A DNA stretch of 64,000 nt from assembly GCA_907163375.1 (NCBI GenBank), contig CAJQUW010001859.1, positions 310,001 through 374,000 of the forward strand. Reading direction: 5' to 3'. Source of the stretch: Prostheceraeus crozeri. Taxonomy: Eukaryota > Platyhelminthes > Polycladida > Euryleptidae. The translations under genes were made by a program, and so were the position numbers. The notes under the pieces were generated by a model, which saw nothing but the letters and a program-made list of their open reading frames with translations, was not told the DNA's origin and ran no database searches. How positions within the stretch are numbered: position 1 is the stretch's first letter; the number at the start of each line of letters is the position of its first letter. Below are positions 1 through 10,110 of this stretch, piece after piece.

Positions 1-62
1 ACTGGAGACAAATTCAAAATCAAACTGCAAATATGTATTTCATGTTCAAATAATAAAAAAAA

Positions 63-1198
63 TCATGAAGACAAGAAAGGGTGCTCAGATACTCTGTCCA
101 GCAGTCTGATGAACTTTTGGAGTGCATCCTTTTGCAAAAGAGCGTTTTCTTTTTGAAGAATTGCATTCTCCTTCTGCAGTTGAAGAACTTCAATCTGTAG
201 GGGCTTCACATCAATCTCACTGTCCTTACTTACTCTGATGCGTCTCCTCTTCCGGATTGGTGTAGAAGAGTCTGAAAGAATGAGATTTTACTATGTTATT
301 TCCAGGGGAGATACCCTCACTAAACATTAAATCATACAATACATTTATATTTTTTACATAAATAGTGTGTTCGTGGTAAAATTGAAATAGTTCGTTGTTT
401 CATGTTTTTGGTTGGCTCGTATATCTGTATATAGCCTACATGTACATCGACAAATCAAATACGAGTTCTGCTACATCATCGACTCTATTCCCATCATATC
501 AGATACATTAGTAATTTAAGTCCTTATCCTTTTAAAATAAAGCCATGTAAAGCGAGTCAGTGTTACGTCGAGCATGAGAATCTTTAGAAAATAAATAAAA
601 TTATAAAAAATGGCGTTTTATGATTGGATTTGGTTTACTCAATTTCGTACGCCCACTCTACAGTAGTAGAATTATTTATCGGATTGACTCAAAAAAAATT
701 TGACAAGAAAACACATGTATATTATGATAAGTTAAGAACTCGAGTATATTGTACAAGTGTAGGTACAAAACGTGGTCACTCACCGTTATTTTCCTTGACA
801 AAGTCGGAGATCTCGCGAAGCACGCTGTCGTCTCCTGTAACTTGACTGTCGAAGCCATCCACACCTGAGAAAGAGGGTGTCCCTCCGAGGAAATCGATGA
901 TTGCATTCTCTGGGTCTGTCAGTCCAACAGGTGGTGGTCCGCCTCCAGTAGTCGCCACTGTCCTCTTTATGTCTGCATTCTTCGTCTTTGCAGTGCTCTT
1001 CATGTTGTACCATTTCTTCTTCACCTGTCCTGTCGTTCTTCTTACTGAACTCTCACTGTTAAGATTTGTGGTGATATCGACCCAAGCTTGCTTCCGAACA
1101 CTCGATCCGTTGGGAACTAAGCCGGTCCCGAAGAGTTTGTCGTTATTCTCGCGAACTAACTCAATCAGACGCAACTCTTCTTGCTTCGAGAAAGCCAT
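63..1198 (-). CDS. Myb/SANT-like DNA-binding protein (Harbinger accessory type), two exons
   Basis: Exon 1 is 1198-784 and exon 2 is 271-63. The donor after 784 is GTGAGT and the acceptor before 271 is TTCTTTCAG. Joining them keeps frame and gives about 207 residues. Residues 3-75 form a Myb/SANT-like trihelix (FSKQEELRLIELV, then QAWVDITTNL, then GQVKKKWYNM), followed by the TGGGPPP motif and a PENAIIDFLG segment typical of NAIF1/MSANTD-like and Harbinger Myb proteins. Exon 2 adds a basic patch (IRKRRRIRVS) and a leucine/glutamine coiled coil with repeated LQKEN units, probably for dimerisation. In known Harbinger systems this protein binds transposon ends and helps bring the transposase into the nucleus. 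It begins about 240 bases inside the transposon end. A domesticated host copy is less likely because the terminus is so close. Confidence 0.75.
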
Positions 1199-1321
1199 GA
1201 TAATGTGTGAACTTCAGTGTTTGTGTGGGAGGAGTTAAATTCGAGGGTCTCGAGATGTGATCGCCCACGTATTTAGGGAGTGATACATTTCCGAATGATG
1301 TCACAATGACGTCAATACGTT

Positions 1322-1433
1322 AAGTAAAGATTCTTGAGATAGCAAAGTATTGTGAATACCAAATACAAAAATTGCTAACCCAAGCAAGAATTCTTACTTT
1401 TAAGACTAAAAATATTTGCTAAGTTGTGAATAC
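1322..1433. repeat. Subterminal repeats of the Harbinger end
   Basis: TTGTGAATAC occurs twice in direct orientation (1350-1359 and 1424-1433). AAGTAAAGATTCTTG (1322-1336) is near-complementary to CAAGAATTCTTACTT (1385-1399), giving a small stem. Such arrays are typical transposase or Myb-protein binding regions, but their role here is inferred. Confidence 0.5.
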
Positions 1434-1437
1434 GGCC

Positions 1438-3005
1438 ACTGATATGTTACAATTTTCATTTAAATGCTTTGCTACAGATTTACAATGAAAATGTCTGATG
1501 TTAGACAAATGTTCGCTAATTCTCTTTGCCAGCTTCCTTGACGTCTGACCCACATACTGACAGCGGCACCGTTTACATATAATCAGATAAACAATTTTAC
1601 AATTTAGCCTATGTACAATTAAAAAACCGTTGCTATTTAAACTATTTACAACTGAATGGGTGGGCACACCATAAATGCAGACTTCACAATCACAAGGTGT
1701 AAACCCTGTTTCCCAGAAATCTGGAAGCTGCAGGGTAAACTGTAGCACATTCCTGACAGTGTTTCTTATAATACTGCGAGAATATCCTTGTTCTCGCCAC
1801 TTTGACTGGACAGTTTCCTTTACACTTTTAAAATCTTCATAAGTTGAACAGCGAGTAGCCCACCTTAGAACTTGACAAAAGAGGATGGAACGAAAGAAAT
1901 GTGGTGGATGAAAAGACTTCTGTGATAAAATGCTATGACTGTCTGTAGGCTTAAAGTCTACTCTATAAAGAATATGAGGTGTAGACTTGTACAAAAGTAA
2001 ATCCAGAAAACGAATTCTACTAAGGTCGAAACACATTTCTACTTTTATAGTAGAATACAGGGAGTTCACAAAATCACAGAACTCATAGAGAGCTCTATCT
2101 GAAAAATCCCATGTGAGAAAAATGTCATCGATAAAGCGCTTCCACATGGAAGGTCGACAACGAAACTGTAAAGCCTTCTCTTCCCATTCGATAAGAAAAA
2201 TATTTGCAAAAGAAGGACCGAATGGACAGCCCATAGCAGTACCTTGTGTTTGTTTCTCGCCGTGAAAATAAAAACAATTATTGGTTAAAATGATGCGGAG
2301 CATCGTAAGCAAGGTAAGGTCAGGCCTCTTTACATCAGGAGATCTCAAGAATGCATCGCTTACAGCAGCTATACCATCTTCAGTTGGTATATTCGTATAC
2401 AGTTAATTCACATCAAGTGTAACAAAAAAAGTGCTGTCAGTGACACTGACGTCCTGTAACAAAGAAATAAAATGTGGTGAATCTCTGACATAGCTAGATC
2501 CCGCTTGAGCTAACGGTGACAAAAAATGTTCTAAAAGAATACTACATGTTCTTGTAACACTATTACAGTCACTAACTATAGGTCGACCAGGTGGCATACC
2601 TGGGACATACCAAGACTCCTTATGAGCTTTAAGAAGTAAATAAAAATTGCGAGTCTTAAAATTATCTGATGGCTCTAAAGCCATGTACTCTTTTTTAGTC
2701 ACTAAACCATTTTTGTAAAAATAAGACAACAAATTAAGCAAGCGACGACGAACATGCGAGTCAGGATCTGATTCCAGAGGCATATAGAATGATTTATTTG
2801 TTAACTGACGGAAAGCCTCTGCCTCATAATGCTTCTTGGGTAGAATCATCCACTCAGATCCCTTGTTTACTGGAGTTATTACAACAGAATCATTAAAACG
2901 AAGTCGTTTCAACTCCCTCCTTTCATCGAGGGTCAAGTTGTCTTTGGAAAGACAGCATTTACATTTATACAACAATGTCATCACGTATGCGTTTGCAATT
3001 TCCAT
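1438..3005 (-). pseudogene. PLE-1 reverse transcriptase with carboxy-terminal GIY-YIG endonuclease
   Basis: Reverse transcriptase motifs appear in order: a PLE amino-terminal block with NKGSEW in the position of the family's DKG signature, YLLLKAHKE, PGRPIVSD, FFVTLDV followed by LYTNIP (motif A), QTQGTAMGCPFGPSFANIF (motif B) and WKRFIDDIFLTW (motif C with catalytic Asp pair). The GIY-YIG domain follows: IVYLIICKRCRCQYVGQTSR, then KLAKRISEHL with a cysteine pair before the YVG. This order is diagnostic for endonuclease-bearing PLEs, which copy RNA at a nicked chromosomal target. The gene is broken and its end is missing. The family is secure, the subfamily is not. Confidence 0.88.
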
Positions 3006-3501
3006 GAACGCTGTCAGGTATTAATTTCTTAGGAGGATAACGTCCACTTTTGAAAGGAAATCTACAGACATTTGTGGACTCAGAAAAGACAGCAAGTGAC
3101 CACTGGTACTTCCGTAAAAATCGTCTACACCGTGAAAAATATCCTTGTGACGATTTTTCCCATGGGATCAGGAATGAACTTCGCAGTATTAGACAAAAGC
3201 TGACGAGTCACATGATTTAGTTCAAAATCTACATCTGCGAAGACAAAATTACGACCGCAAACATTGTGGGAATTATTGCTGACTGTAGTAAGACTATATG
3301 AAGTTTCTATAAAAAACGCTTTAGATCTTCATAAACAGATTCACGAGCAGAATGACTCCATAAACCATTTGTAACATCAAAAGCTTCAGGTGATCGTAAA
3401 ACATTGCAACCAGCAGGAGTCTTATCTTTAATAAGCTTATTTAACTCCAAGAGGTTAGCTTTTGAGTCTGATTGAGCATCTTCGGGAATACCGTTAAGCA
3501 A
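1438..3501 (-). mobile_element. Penelope-like element PLE-1 (fossil, 3' end removed by the Harbinger insertion)
   Basis: It reads on the minus strand from about 3501 to 1438. The upstream part (3501-3010) has PLE amino-terminal features, including an FELNHVTRQLL-type segment followed by KFIPDP, and then a PPKKLIP segment in another frame. The downstream part holds the reverse transcriptase and GIY-YIG endonuclease. At least three breaks interrupt the coding sequence, and the endonuclease is cut short where the Harbinger end begins at 1437. An (AT)10 tract lies just beyond the 5' side and separates it from PLE-2, which points the other way. I count it as old and inactive. Confidence 0.85.
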
Positions 3502-3554
3502 AACAGAAATGAAAACATTCGGAAATACACGCTTTGCACAATAAATGATAGTTG

Positions 3555-3574
3555 ATATATATATATATATATAT
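3555..3574. repeat. (AT)10 microsatellite between two divergent PLEs
   Basis: This is a perfect dinucleotide run. PLE-1 points left from it and PLE-2 points right, the same arrangement as at 12.9 kb. Confidence 0.95.
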
Positions 3575-3575
3575 T

Positions 3576-3989
3576 TATAGACGGTATGAACAAAGCAAAC
3601 TCATTAATTGACAGAGAAGAAACACAAAACAATAGCAAGATGATCCTACCTTTCATAACAACATATAACCCGAATAACCCTACCATATTTCATGATCTTA
3701 TACGACCTGCTACTGAGAGTCTGAAGTTGACGGACACTTTCACACAATGTAAATTTACTGCATCGTACAAACAGCCAAAAAAACTCATTGTCTATACTAC
3801 AAAATAAAAAACGTGAGTATCTAGGCGTTCAAAAGTGCCAAGATAAAAGATGTAACTGCTGTCCCCATTTGCTTGTCGGCAATTGCATAGACATTAATGG
3901 AACGACATTCTACATCCCAGCAAATACGAGCTGTTAGTATATCCAACGTGATATACTTGCTCCGTTTGTAATGGGTGCTCCGCTTTCTA
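3576..3989 (+). pseudogene. PLE-2, part 1: linker between reverse transcriptase and endonuclease (fossil)
   Basis: The plus strand encodes LPFITTYNPNNPTIFHDLI and ASYKQPKKL, the conserved linker between the two PLE domains. A cysteine-rich KCQDKRCNCCPH segment follows, then VIYLLR with NGCSAF, the start of GIY-YIG. The reverse transcriptase is absent, so the copy is 5'-truncated at the (AT)n tract. A few breaks disturb the frame. The endonuclease stops at 3989, where the mariner begins, and resumes at 5871. Confidence 0.85.
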
Positions 3990-5870
3990 TAGGTCATCAC
4001 ATAAAAAATTGCGTTTTTTATATGGTTCATTTAATTGGATTCTATGATATTATTCTTTATCATTTTATTCTTTTGCAAACAAGTTTGTGCCATATCTGTA
4101 AACCGTTCATTGTCTCTACTATATTGCATGGATATCTATATAGTAAGGGGATGAGACACTCTACTCAAAAATCAATTTAGCTCTATACCAACTCGGTGTT
4201 ACTTGAATCAAAGAACTTTGTAAGTTACAATACGGCAACGGCAATAATACAGTTCAGATGTTGAACTGCAATAACCATAAGTCAAATTCATTTCATTTTG
4301 AAGTGAAAACAATTTATCGTGTAGAAGACGACTGCTTCGTATCAGTAAAGAAATCAGCCATAGCTATAACTTATTGATTTTCCCACGAGTCAAAAAATCG
4401 ACGTTTGAATGTGCACATGGATTTCTTTTTCATTTGCGACTATTCTCATCTACGGCGTGTTCGGAATCCTTACTATACAGATATCCATGTATATTGTCTC
4501 TGGTTTGTTCCATGTTTGTTCCATCATCGCCACTTTTCACATGAATCATAGATATCTTAAACACAATCATCATTATCTTTAACATGGATTCACTTTGAAA
4601 TCAATTTTAATTTTGATTCCGAAAACCAGCATTCATTTTGACTGCCGCAATGGAGATCAACAGTCGTGACATCAACCTAATCGTCGAGACTTTAAGAAGA
4701 AATAACTTTAAAAGCACAAAAATACACGAGATCATAACAACTGCTTGGGGTGATAAGCGGATATCAGTTAGACGTGTACAACAAGTTATGACTGAGTTTG
4801 GAGAAGGTCGCATTCAATTTGATAGAATTGATGGAAGTGGGCGTCCAAAGTCTCAGAAAAGAATCGATCTTACTCAGATGGTTGCTGATGAGGTGACCGT
4901 GAATAGGAGAATTACGTGCTACGAGCTTGCTGATAAATTGGATACAAATCATAGAATGATTTACGACATCCTGACAGAAGACCTGCATATGCGATCAATC
5001 CAAGATAAGTGGGTGCCACATAATTTATCCGAGGCAAACAAAGAGGCTCGTGCATCGTGCTGCACTGAGCTTATTGAGAAATTTACAAGGCGCAATATCC
5101 ATCGCAATCTTGTAGTTGCAGACGAGAAAAGGTTTTTCTGTAGGCCAGTTGGTTGTCCTCAAACCAGAAGGTCTTGGTGTTCAGCTGATGGTGATGTTGA
5201 TAGAGATCAAATTCCTAAACGTTTAACCGTCGACAGAAAGTTCATGGAAATTGTTGCTGTGAATTTTGATGGATTATCGTTTTCTACAGTACTTGAAAGG
5301 AATCAGTCTGTAGATACCGAATTGTATACTAATTTTCTGATTGACACAGTTAATTCTTTCACTAACCATGATTTAAGAAATGAAAGAAGAGAGGTGTCAT
5401 GGGAGAATATGGTTTTGATGCATGATAACGCTCGACCACATGTATCACGCCACACTCAAAACTTTTTGGCAGACAAGAATGTTCAGCTACTGTATCAAGC
5501 TCCATATTCACCTGACTTAAATATATGTGATCGCATGATATTTCCTGCTTTGGAAATGAAGAGAAGTGATTTGGAGTTAATGACAAAGGAATCTTTAGAA
5601 TCCTACTTAAATGAAACTTTGACTTTTACTCCACAAGTAATGAGAAGAGCAGCATTGAAATTGATTGACCACTGCAGAAATGTGATTGCTGCAAACGGCA
5701 ATTATTTGTGAGTTACTTACTGTCTTACTGACCCCCATTACCCCCATTTACTGAGCCCCCATTTATGAGTTAACAGAACACAAATTTTAATAGGTCTCAG
5801 TGCCATAATAATGTTTTCAATTGCCATTAAAAATCAATTATAAAAACGCAGTTTTTTATGTGATGACCAA
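3990..5870 (+). mobile_element. Mariner-type DNA transposon, complete, inserted in PLE-2
   Basis: Terminal inverted repeats of about 32 bases match closely: the left end from 3990 contains GGTCATCACATAAAAAA and the right end up to 5870 is its reverse complement, with only a few mismatches (the second base differs). TA at 3988-3989 and at 5871-5872 is the target duplication. The element is 1,881 bp, longer than the usual 1.3 kb because about 650 bases precede the transposase ATG. A run of CCCCCATT-like units follows the gene at 5730-5766. It interrupts the endonuclease of PLE-2 exactly at the tyrosine codon of its YIG motif. Confidence 0.92.
4638..5711 (+). CDS. Mariner transposase (DD34D)
   Basis: This uninterrupted 357-residue protein has an amino-terminal helix-turn-helix region (about 7-60), a GSGRP hook-like linker (66-70) and a second helix-turn-helix near 90-120. 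WVPHNL (125-130) corresponds to the mariner WVPHEL signature. The catalytic aspartates are D162 (VVADEKRFF), D263 (MHDNARPH) and D298 (SPDLNICD), with 34 residues between the second and third. In the mariner family this enzyme cuts at the inverted repeats and inserts at TA. The start is the first in-frame Met; a Met at residue 5 is also possible. All key residues are present, so it may be active, although the few terminal-repeat mismatches suggest it is not brand new. Confidence 0.92.
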   Translation: MTAAMEINSRDINLIVETLRRNNFKSTKIHEIITTAWGDKRISVRRVQQVMTEFGEGRIQFDRIDGSGRPKSQKRIDLTQMVADEVTVNRRITCYELADKLDTNHRMIYDILTEDLHMRSIQDKWVPHNLSEANKEARASCCTELIEKFTRRNIHRNLVVADEKRFFCRPVGCPQTRRSWCSADGDVDRDQIPKRLTVDRKFMEIVAVNFDGLSFSTVLERNQSVDTELYTNFLIDTVNSFTNHDLRNERREVSWENMVLMHDNARPHVSRHTQNFLADKNVQLLYQAPYSPDLNICDRMIFPALEMKRSDLELMTKESLESYLNETLTFTPQVMRRAALKLIDHCRNVIAANGNYL

Positions 5871-6078
5871 TACATCGGACAATCGAGAGCTCTCTTCAAA
5901 ACTAGGATAACTGTGCACCGACAGCACATTAATAACCCAAGAGTTGCCCCACTCTATGTTAGCAAACATATCTCCTGTTGTGCTAAGGCCATGAATTTTA
6001 AGTTCCTGGCTACACCTATTTTTCAGTTACACTTCTATGCATGTAAAGCTGAGAGAGAGAAGCGCATATATTTGTAAA
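5871..6078 (+). pseudogene. PLE-2, part 2: remainder of the GIY-YIG endonuclease (fossil)
   Basis: Immediately after the mariner the plus strand resumes PLE sequence with YIGQSRALFKTRI, VHRQHINNP, LYVSKHIS and a final PIFQLHFYACKAEREKR segment, the usual order of the GIY-YIG domain and PLE carboxy terminus. It ends abruptly near 6078, where the 3' side of the minus-strand LINE begins, so the LINE probably landed in or next to it. Confidence 0.85.
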
Positions 6079-6193
6079 ATTGAAAATCGAAATCATTACA
6101 AGTGATATGTCACATACACAAATGAAGGTAAAAAAATGGCAAAGTAATACGACGATCATGCAATAATCAAGAGTGTCATAGTCACTTATCGTA

Positions 6194-8243
6194 CTAATTC
6201 AGACAGTTTGTAGTGTATGGGAAGAAAGAGTTTTGACGACAGGTAGCTCTTGAGAAAGGCTGTCTCAGCTGTCGCGAGCTTAGGAGTCTATCAGACACAA
6301 AGTGGTGTAATGGATGGCTCTCATTCTGGTCGACAATCAACATAAGCTTGTAGGATTGAGACAAATGCAACTGTCTTATGTCTTGAAGCAGGTCACAATC
6401 ACATCCACTCCCACATATTATGCGATGAGCCCTCTTTTTAATTGATTCAAGTGGTTGCATAAGTGTCGCATTCAGTCTGGCGAGGCGTAAGTCAAAACTG
6501 CGACGATTACAGAACGGTAAACAGTAATCAAGTCTTTTTTGTTTTTTGCTTTTGAATGATCAAATGTTTTGTCTTTTGATCGTTTAAGACCAAACCTTTG
6601 CTGTTTAGCCAAGATTTTACATGACACAGCTCCTTGTTGGTGATTAAGTCATCGTCACAGGAACACAGACCATGTAGAATAGTCACATCATCGGCGCACC
6701 TGACATAAGTGACAGTAACAGAGGACGGCTGCAGTTAACTCATGTAGGATGCAAAAAGGTACGGGCCCAATACCGAACATTGAGGGACGCCCGAGTATAC
6801 GTCCATCATCGACCCGTAGGTACCCGGATAACGAATCTGATAACTGCGATTATAAAGGTAGTCAATTAACCAAAAAAGGAAGTGGCGAGAAACTTTACCG
6901 TCAAGGTGTTGTGCCAGCTTATGATGCGGTACTCTGTCAAATGCCTTTGATACGTAGACAGTGGTCATTGCAACTCGATTACAGTCTGTTAGATCGGGAA
7001 GTTCAGTAACCTTGTCATAAATGCAATTAATGCTGCCGTGGTTGAACCAAAGGGTCGATGTGCAACTGCGAACTGACGTAAGTATTCATGACATTATTGA
7101 ACTCCTTTGACAGAATGATTCGCTCCAGTATTTTCGCAGGGCAACCGTGGTGACATCGAATAATTTCCACTTACTGGGAAGCTTTCCTACTCCCAGAGAC
7201 TGCCGAAATCCGACAAAGGATAACAAATTGCGAATGCACCCGTTTTCAAAAGCTTTGGATGAAGGTTGTCCGAACCTGGTGATTTTGGTAATATCAAGTC
7301 TTTGAGGTTGACTAAAACAGCATTAGGTGAAACAAATGCATTAAAAGTCAAACTTTCAGAATGAACGAAGCGATGAGGAATAGTAAAGTCAATTTTCTGA
7401 GAAAATGTGGATTGAATGGTATTTGCAACGGAGTTGACTTTATCAGTGCAGTCATTGCCTTTAAACAGTGCGATTGGCTCTGTATGACATTTTCCATCAA
7501 CCTCACGAACCATATTCCATAACTGCTTCGCAGACGAAGATGCTTTTCGCGCCCATTGTTTCTTAGCTTTGTCAATTTTCTCTGGAGCTTTCAATTGAAG
7601 TGTTGATACTGAACCAGATCACCGTACGCCTGCCAACGCTTGTCTATTATTACCTTGAGGATGGGAGTAACCCAGGGCTTGTCCTTTTCTGTAAAAGTAA
7701 CATAGTCCATGGGAATCGACGCCGAAATCATTACATCAAGTTTTGAATAAATTAAATTGCACATCTCATCCACATCAAACTGTCAATGAAATACGATTTT
7801 ATTGAGTCCTTTTGAGTACTTGATAACGCAAGAGGTACATAAACACAACAAAAAACCACTTTTTGATGATCTTGATGATGCCCAAGACACTTCAATGCAC
7901 TCAGGTTTAATGGAAGTCGGAAAAAGTACATCGCAATTCAAGTTCTTTGCGGTCCAAATACAGGTACCCCGCTACGTCGTTCTGTTCTATCATTTCAGTA
8001 AAAATCATAGTTTGAAAGTCTCAAAAGATCTGACGAAACAATTGGCGTTAGCCATGTCTCAGTAATGGCTACAATAGCAGGCTTCAAAGCCCCAACAAGC
8101 ACGTTTAGCTCATCAAATTTTGGGAGAATCGAACGAGCGTGCAAGAAAAGAATGCGTCGCGCAACATTTTTGGTAGTTACGTAAAAGCGATTTAGAAAAA
8201 TTTGATTCTGTAGATCGAACTTATCAATTTCGTTATCGTCCAT
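6194..8243 (-). pseudogene. LINE ORF2: AP-like endonuclease and reverse transcriptase, broken
   Basis: The likely start is ATG at 8243-8241 (MDDNEIDKF), 17 bases after the ORF1 stop. The endonuclease begins with ARSILPKFDELNVLV and AITETWLTP, and a frame break follows near 7995. The preserved middle part contains KDKPWVTP (near 7680) and a SPGSDNLHPKLLK segment (near 7270) that precedes the polymerase. The polymerase shows DVSKAFDRVPHHKL, GVPQCSVLGPYLF and YVRCADDVTIL, where CADD replaces the usual YADD and Cys replaces Gly in the GVPQG motif. The tail shows DYCLPFCNRRSF and LESIKKRAHRIICG, typical of this LINE group. Several shifts and at least one deletion separate the pieces. It is non-functional. 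Confidence 0.82.
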
Positions 8244-8260
8244 TTTGAGACGACCACTTT

Positions 8261-8962
8261 TCAAGATAACATCAGAGGATTATTTTCTCTTGTTTGTTTC
8301 AGCAAAGTTCTCAGTCTTTGTTTCTTTTTCCTTCTTAAAAGGGGTAGATCGCTGTTGATAGGCCTATATATGTGTTTAAGTCTTTCATTTCCATGTAAAT
8401 GTTCCGATCTCAAGAAAATATTTTTATTTAGGTCTGCTGATGTTAGTTGGATCAAAAGTGGACGAGGTTTGCTCCGAAACTTTCTCAAACCAATACGCCG
8501 CATGCTCATAATATCGCTACCTTTGATTCTAACCCTAATCCTCTCGAACATGTGATTCACTTTGTCTGCGTCAGAATTGATGATGCATTGACCCATCGCA
8601 CTAGCCGAATTCCATGAAACGTCAGCCTCCGGTAAACCATTTACAATGAGATTATTCGACTTAGCATCTCGGTGTGCTTTCACGAAGTCTATTTGCTGTT
8701 TCACAATAAAGGACTCGTATAACCTATTTTGCTTCTGGCAATTTTCCGTGTCATCTTCAAAAGAGGACATTTTGGCATTTATCTCATCATACCGGACGTT
8801 CAAAGCTTCGTGTAGCTGTTTCAACTCAGATATATCATGCTCATACTGCTGCACAGTTGCGTCAATAATGTTCAATCTACGATCTATATTTTCAATTTTT
8901 CTTGAAGCCTCATCGATCTTGAATGAAAACTCCTCTATGAGAGACTTGAATTTGATTTCCAA
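8261..8962 (-). CDS. LINE ORF1 protein (coiled coil plus RRM-like nucleic-acid-binding region)
   Basis: This intact 233-residue frame starts at ATG 8962. Residues 1-85 are heptad-rich (IENIDRRLNIID, ISELKQLHEAL) and should form a coiled coil for trimerisation. Residues 100-200 resemble the RRM-like domain of LINE ORF1 (L1 transposase-22 type): SNNLIVNGLPE, MSMRRIGLRKF, RPLLIQLTSADL. The tail is very basic (LLRRKKKQRLRTLLK). In this family the protein packages the RNA as a particle and acts as a nucleic acid chaperone. It survives although the neighbouring ORF2 is broken, which may be chance. Confidence 0.75.
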   Translation of the reverse strand: MEIKFKSLIEEFSFKIDEASRKIENIDRRLNIIDATVQQYEHDISELKQLHEALNVRYDEINAKMSSFEDDTENCQKQNRLYESFIVKQQIDFVKAHRDAKSNNLIVNGLPEADVSWNSASAMGQCIINSDADKVNHMFERIRVRIKGSDIMSMRRIGLRKFRSKPRPLLIQLTSADLNKNIFLRSEHLHGNERLKHIYRPINSDLPLLRRKKKQRLRTLLKQTRENNPLMLS

Positions 8963-10056
8963 TTTTTAATCGATCACATAAATGATTTTATTCATAGAAT
9001 TAGTAGAAATATTTGCTTCACTCTCAATTTTCAAATTCTGCATCATGCTGTTTCATAAGTAGAATAGTTTCAATGAGGTCTTGTTTTCTGAAAGTTGACG
9101 CTCAATTTCTAAGATCATGAACAGTTAGTACATTGATGTCACTGGGCGAAAAATGCTTTGCGTTTGTTTGAGGATGACAGAAAAAGGAAAATAATGATCA
9201 GGAAAAAAATATATATTTCCCTTGATTCGACCAGGACTGGAACTCAATCAAACACGGACTTAAGTCTGCATCGAAAAGCACACGGCTACTAAGACAACGC
9301 CGCTGTGGATTTTACCAGTGCAATAAATTCCGAATATCCATGAAAATTGTGTGATATCTATGCTCGATCAAACTTCACAGAGTCATGATACGACTGACAA
9401 TACAAGCCGTGGAGGTAAAGGAATCAATAAAACTATTGCACACTCAATATTTGCTTGCTGAAAAGGGCACGTGAATTATAAATACGATGATGATGTTGAC
9501 ACACTGAATATCAGCAAAGGTAAGCAGACCAAATACGTTGCAATGACCACCGATGTCACAAACTAAATGCAAGAATTGCGATGCTATAAATACCACATAG
9601 AGAGACTGGGGGAAATCTCGACCATCCGATCTGCACAGCACGGAATAGTGAGAGGTAATCAGCCGACTGAAGCACGTATGAATAGATCCAAAATTGCCAA
9701 CAGAAAAAGCTTATATGGCTCAAAAATATAGAAATAATATTAATGTTGAAATCAATACCAGTCGATTGATATAGCTTTTAACATCGCATGATCCGTATAG
9801 CCAAACAAAACCACAGAAAACAGACTTGATGAACGAGAGAGACCGTATGCGGCAGGCAGCCAGCCTGGCAAAGAACTCTTGGCAAATGGGAGGGAAAGGA
9901 AAGAGAAGATATTTATTTCAAAATTCAATTCTTGTCTCAATGATAATGTATAATGACTTTATATGTCAGTTTTATTTCTGTGTCGCAACATTGAAAGCGC
10001 TTGCAAACAACACAATAAATTGTTTCTGATTGAAGTGTTGGTCTATTCAATTTTTG

Positions 10057-10061
<5 letters not shown>
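8963..10061. other. Upstream of LINE ORF1: untranslated leader and unassigned DNA
   Basis: The first few hundred bases are probably the LINE 5' leader. A weak tRNA-like segment lies at 9225-9312 (separate entry). I see no other coding signal up to the (TA)n tract. Confidence 0.4.
9225..9312 (-). repeat. Possible tRNA-derived SINE head
   Basis: On the minus strand a segment with TGTCTTAGTAGCCG resembles a Pol III A box, and GAGTTCCAGTCCTGG about 45 bases later resembles a B box. The spacing fits a tRNA-like promoter, but neither box is exact and I cannot fold a convincing cloverleaf. It could equally be part of the LINE leader. Confidence 0.25.

Positions 10062-10105
<44 letters not shown>
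10062..10105. repeat. (TA)22 microsatellite at the 3' side of PLE-3
   Basis: This is a perfect dinucleotide run of about 44 bases, directly beside the 3' flank of a minus-strand PLE. Confidence 0.95.

Positions 10106-10110
<5 letters not shown>

Larger units (their letters stand above)
1..1437 (-). mobile_element. PIF/Harbinger DNA transposon, one end plus accessory gene (runs off the left edge)
   Basis: The end lies at about 1437 and reads inward on the minus strand as GGCCGTATTCACAACTTAGC. It is followed by about 240 bases of leader and then a Myb/SANT-like gene of the kind PIF/Harbinger elements carry beside their transposase. The end sits directly against PLE coding sequence (from 1438), so the transposon was inserted into that PLE. 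The DDE transposase and the other terminus would lie left of base 1. The target duplication cannot be read because the other end is missing. Family assignment rests on the accessory protein and on the end sequence, not on a transposase. Confidence 0.7.
6079..8962 (-). mobile_element. LINE (CR1/L2-like), nearly full length, ORF1 plus broken ORF2
   Basis: It is read on the minus strand: ORF1 at 8962-8261, ORF2 from 8243 to about 6194, then a short 3' untranslated stretch to about 6080 without an obvious poly(A). ORF1 plus an apurinic-type endonuclease plus reverse transcriptase is the standard plan of this LINE group. The CR1/L2 placement is by eye from the reverse transcriptase and carboxy-terminal motifs. 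ORF2 carries several frame breaks, so the element is dead, while ORF1 remains open. Confidence 0.82.

Noticed and set aside
896-1238. Plus-strand 113-codon open frame over the Myb gene
   Set aside because: It is antisense to the well-supported Myb/SANT exon and shows no family motif.
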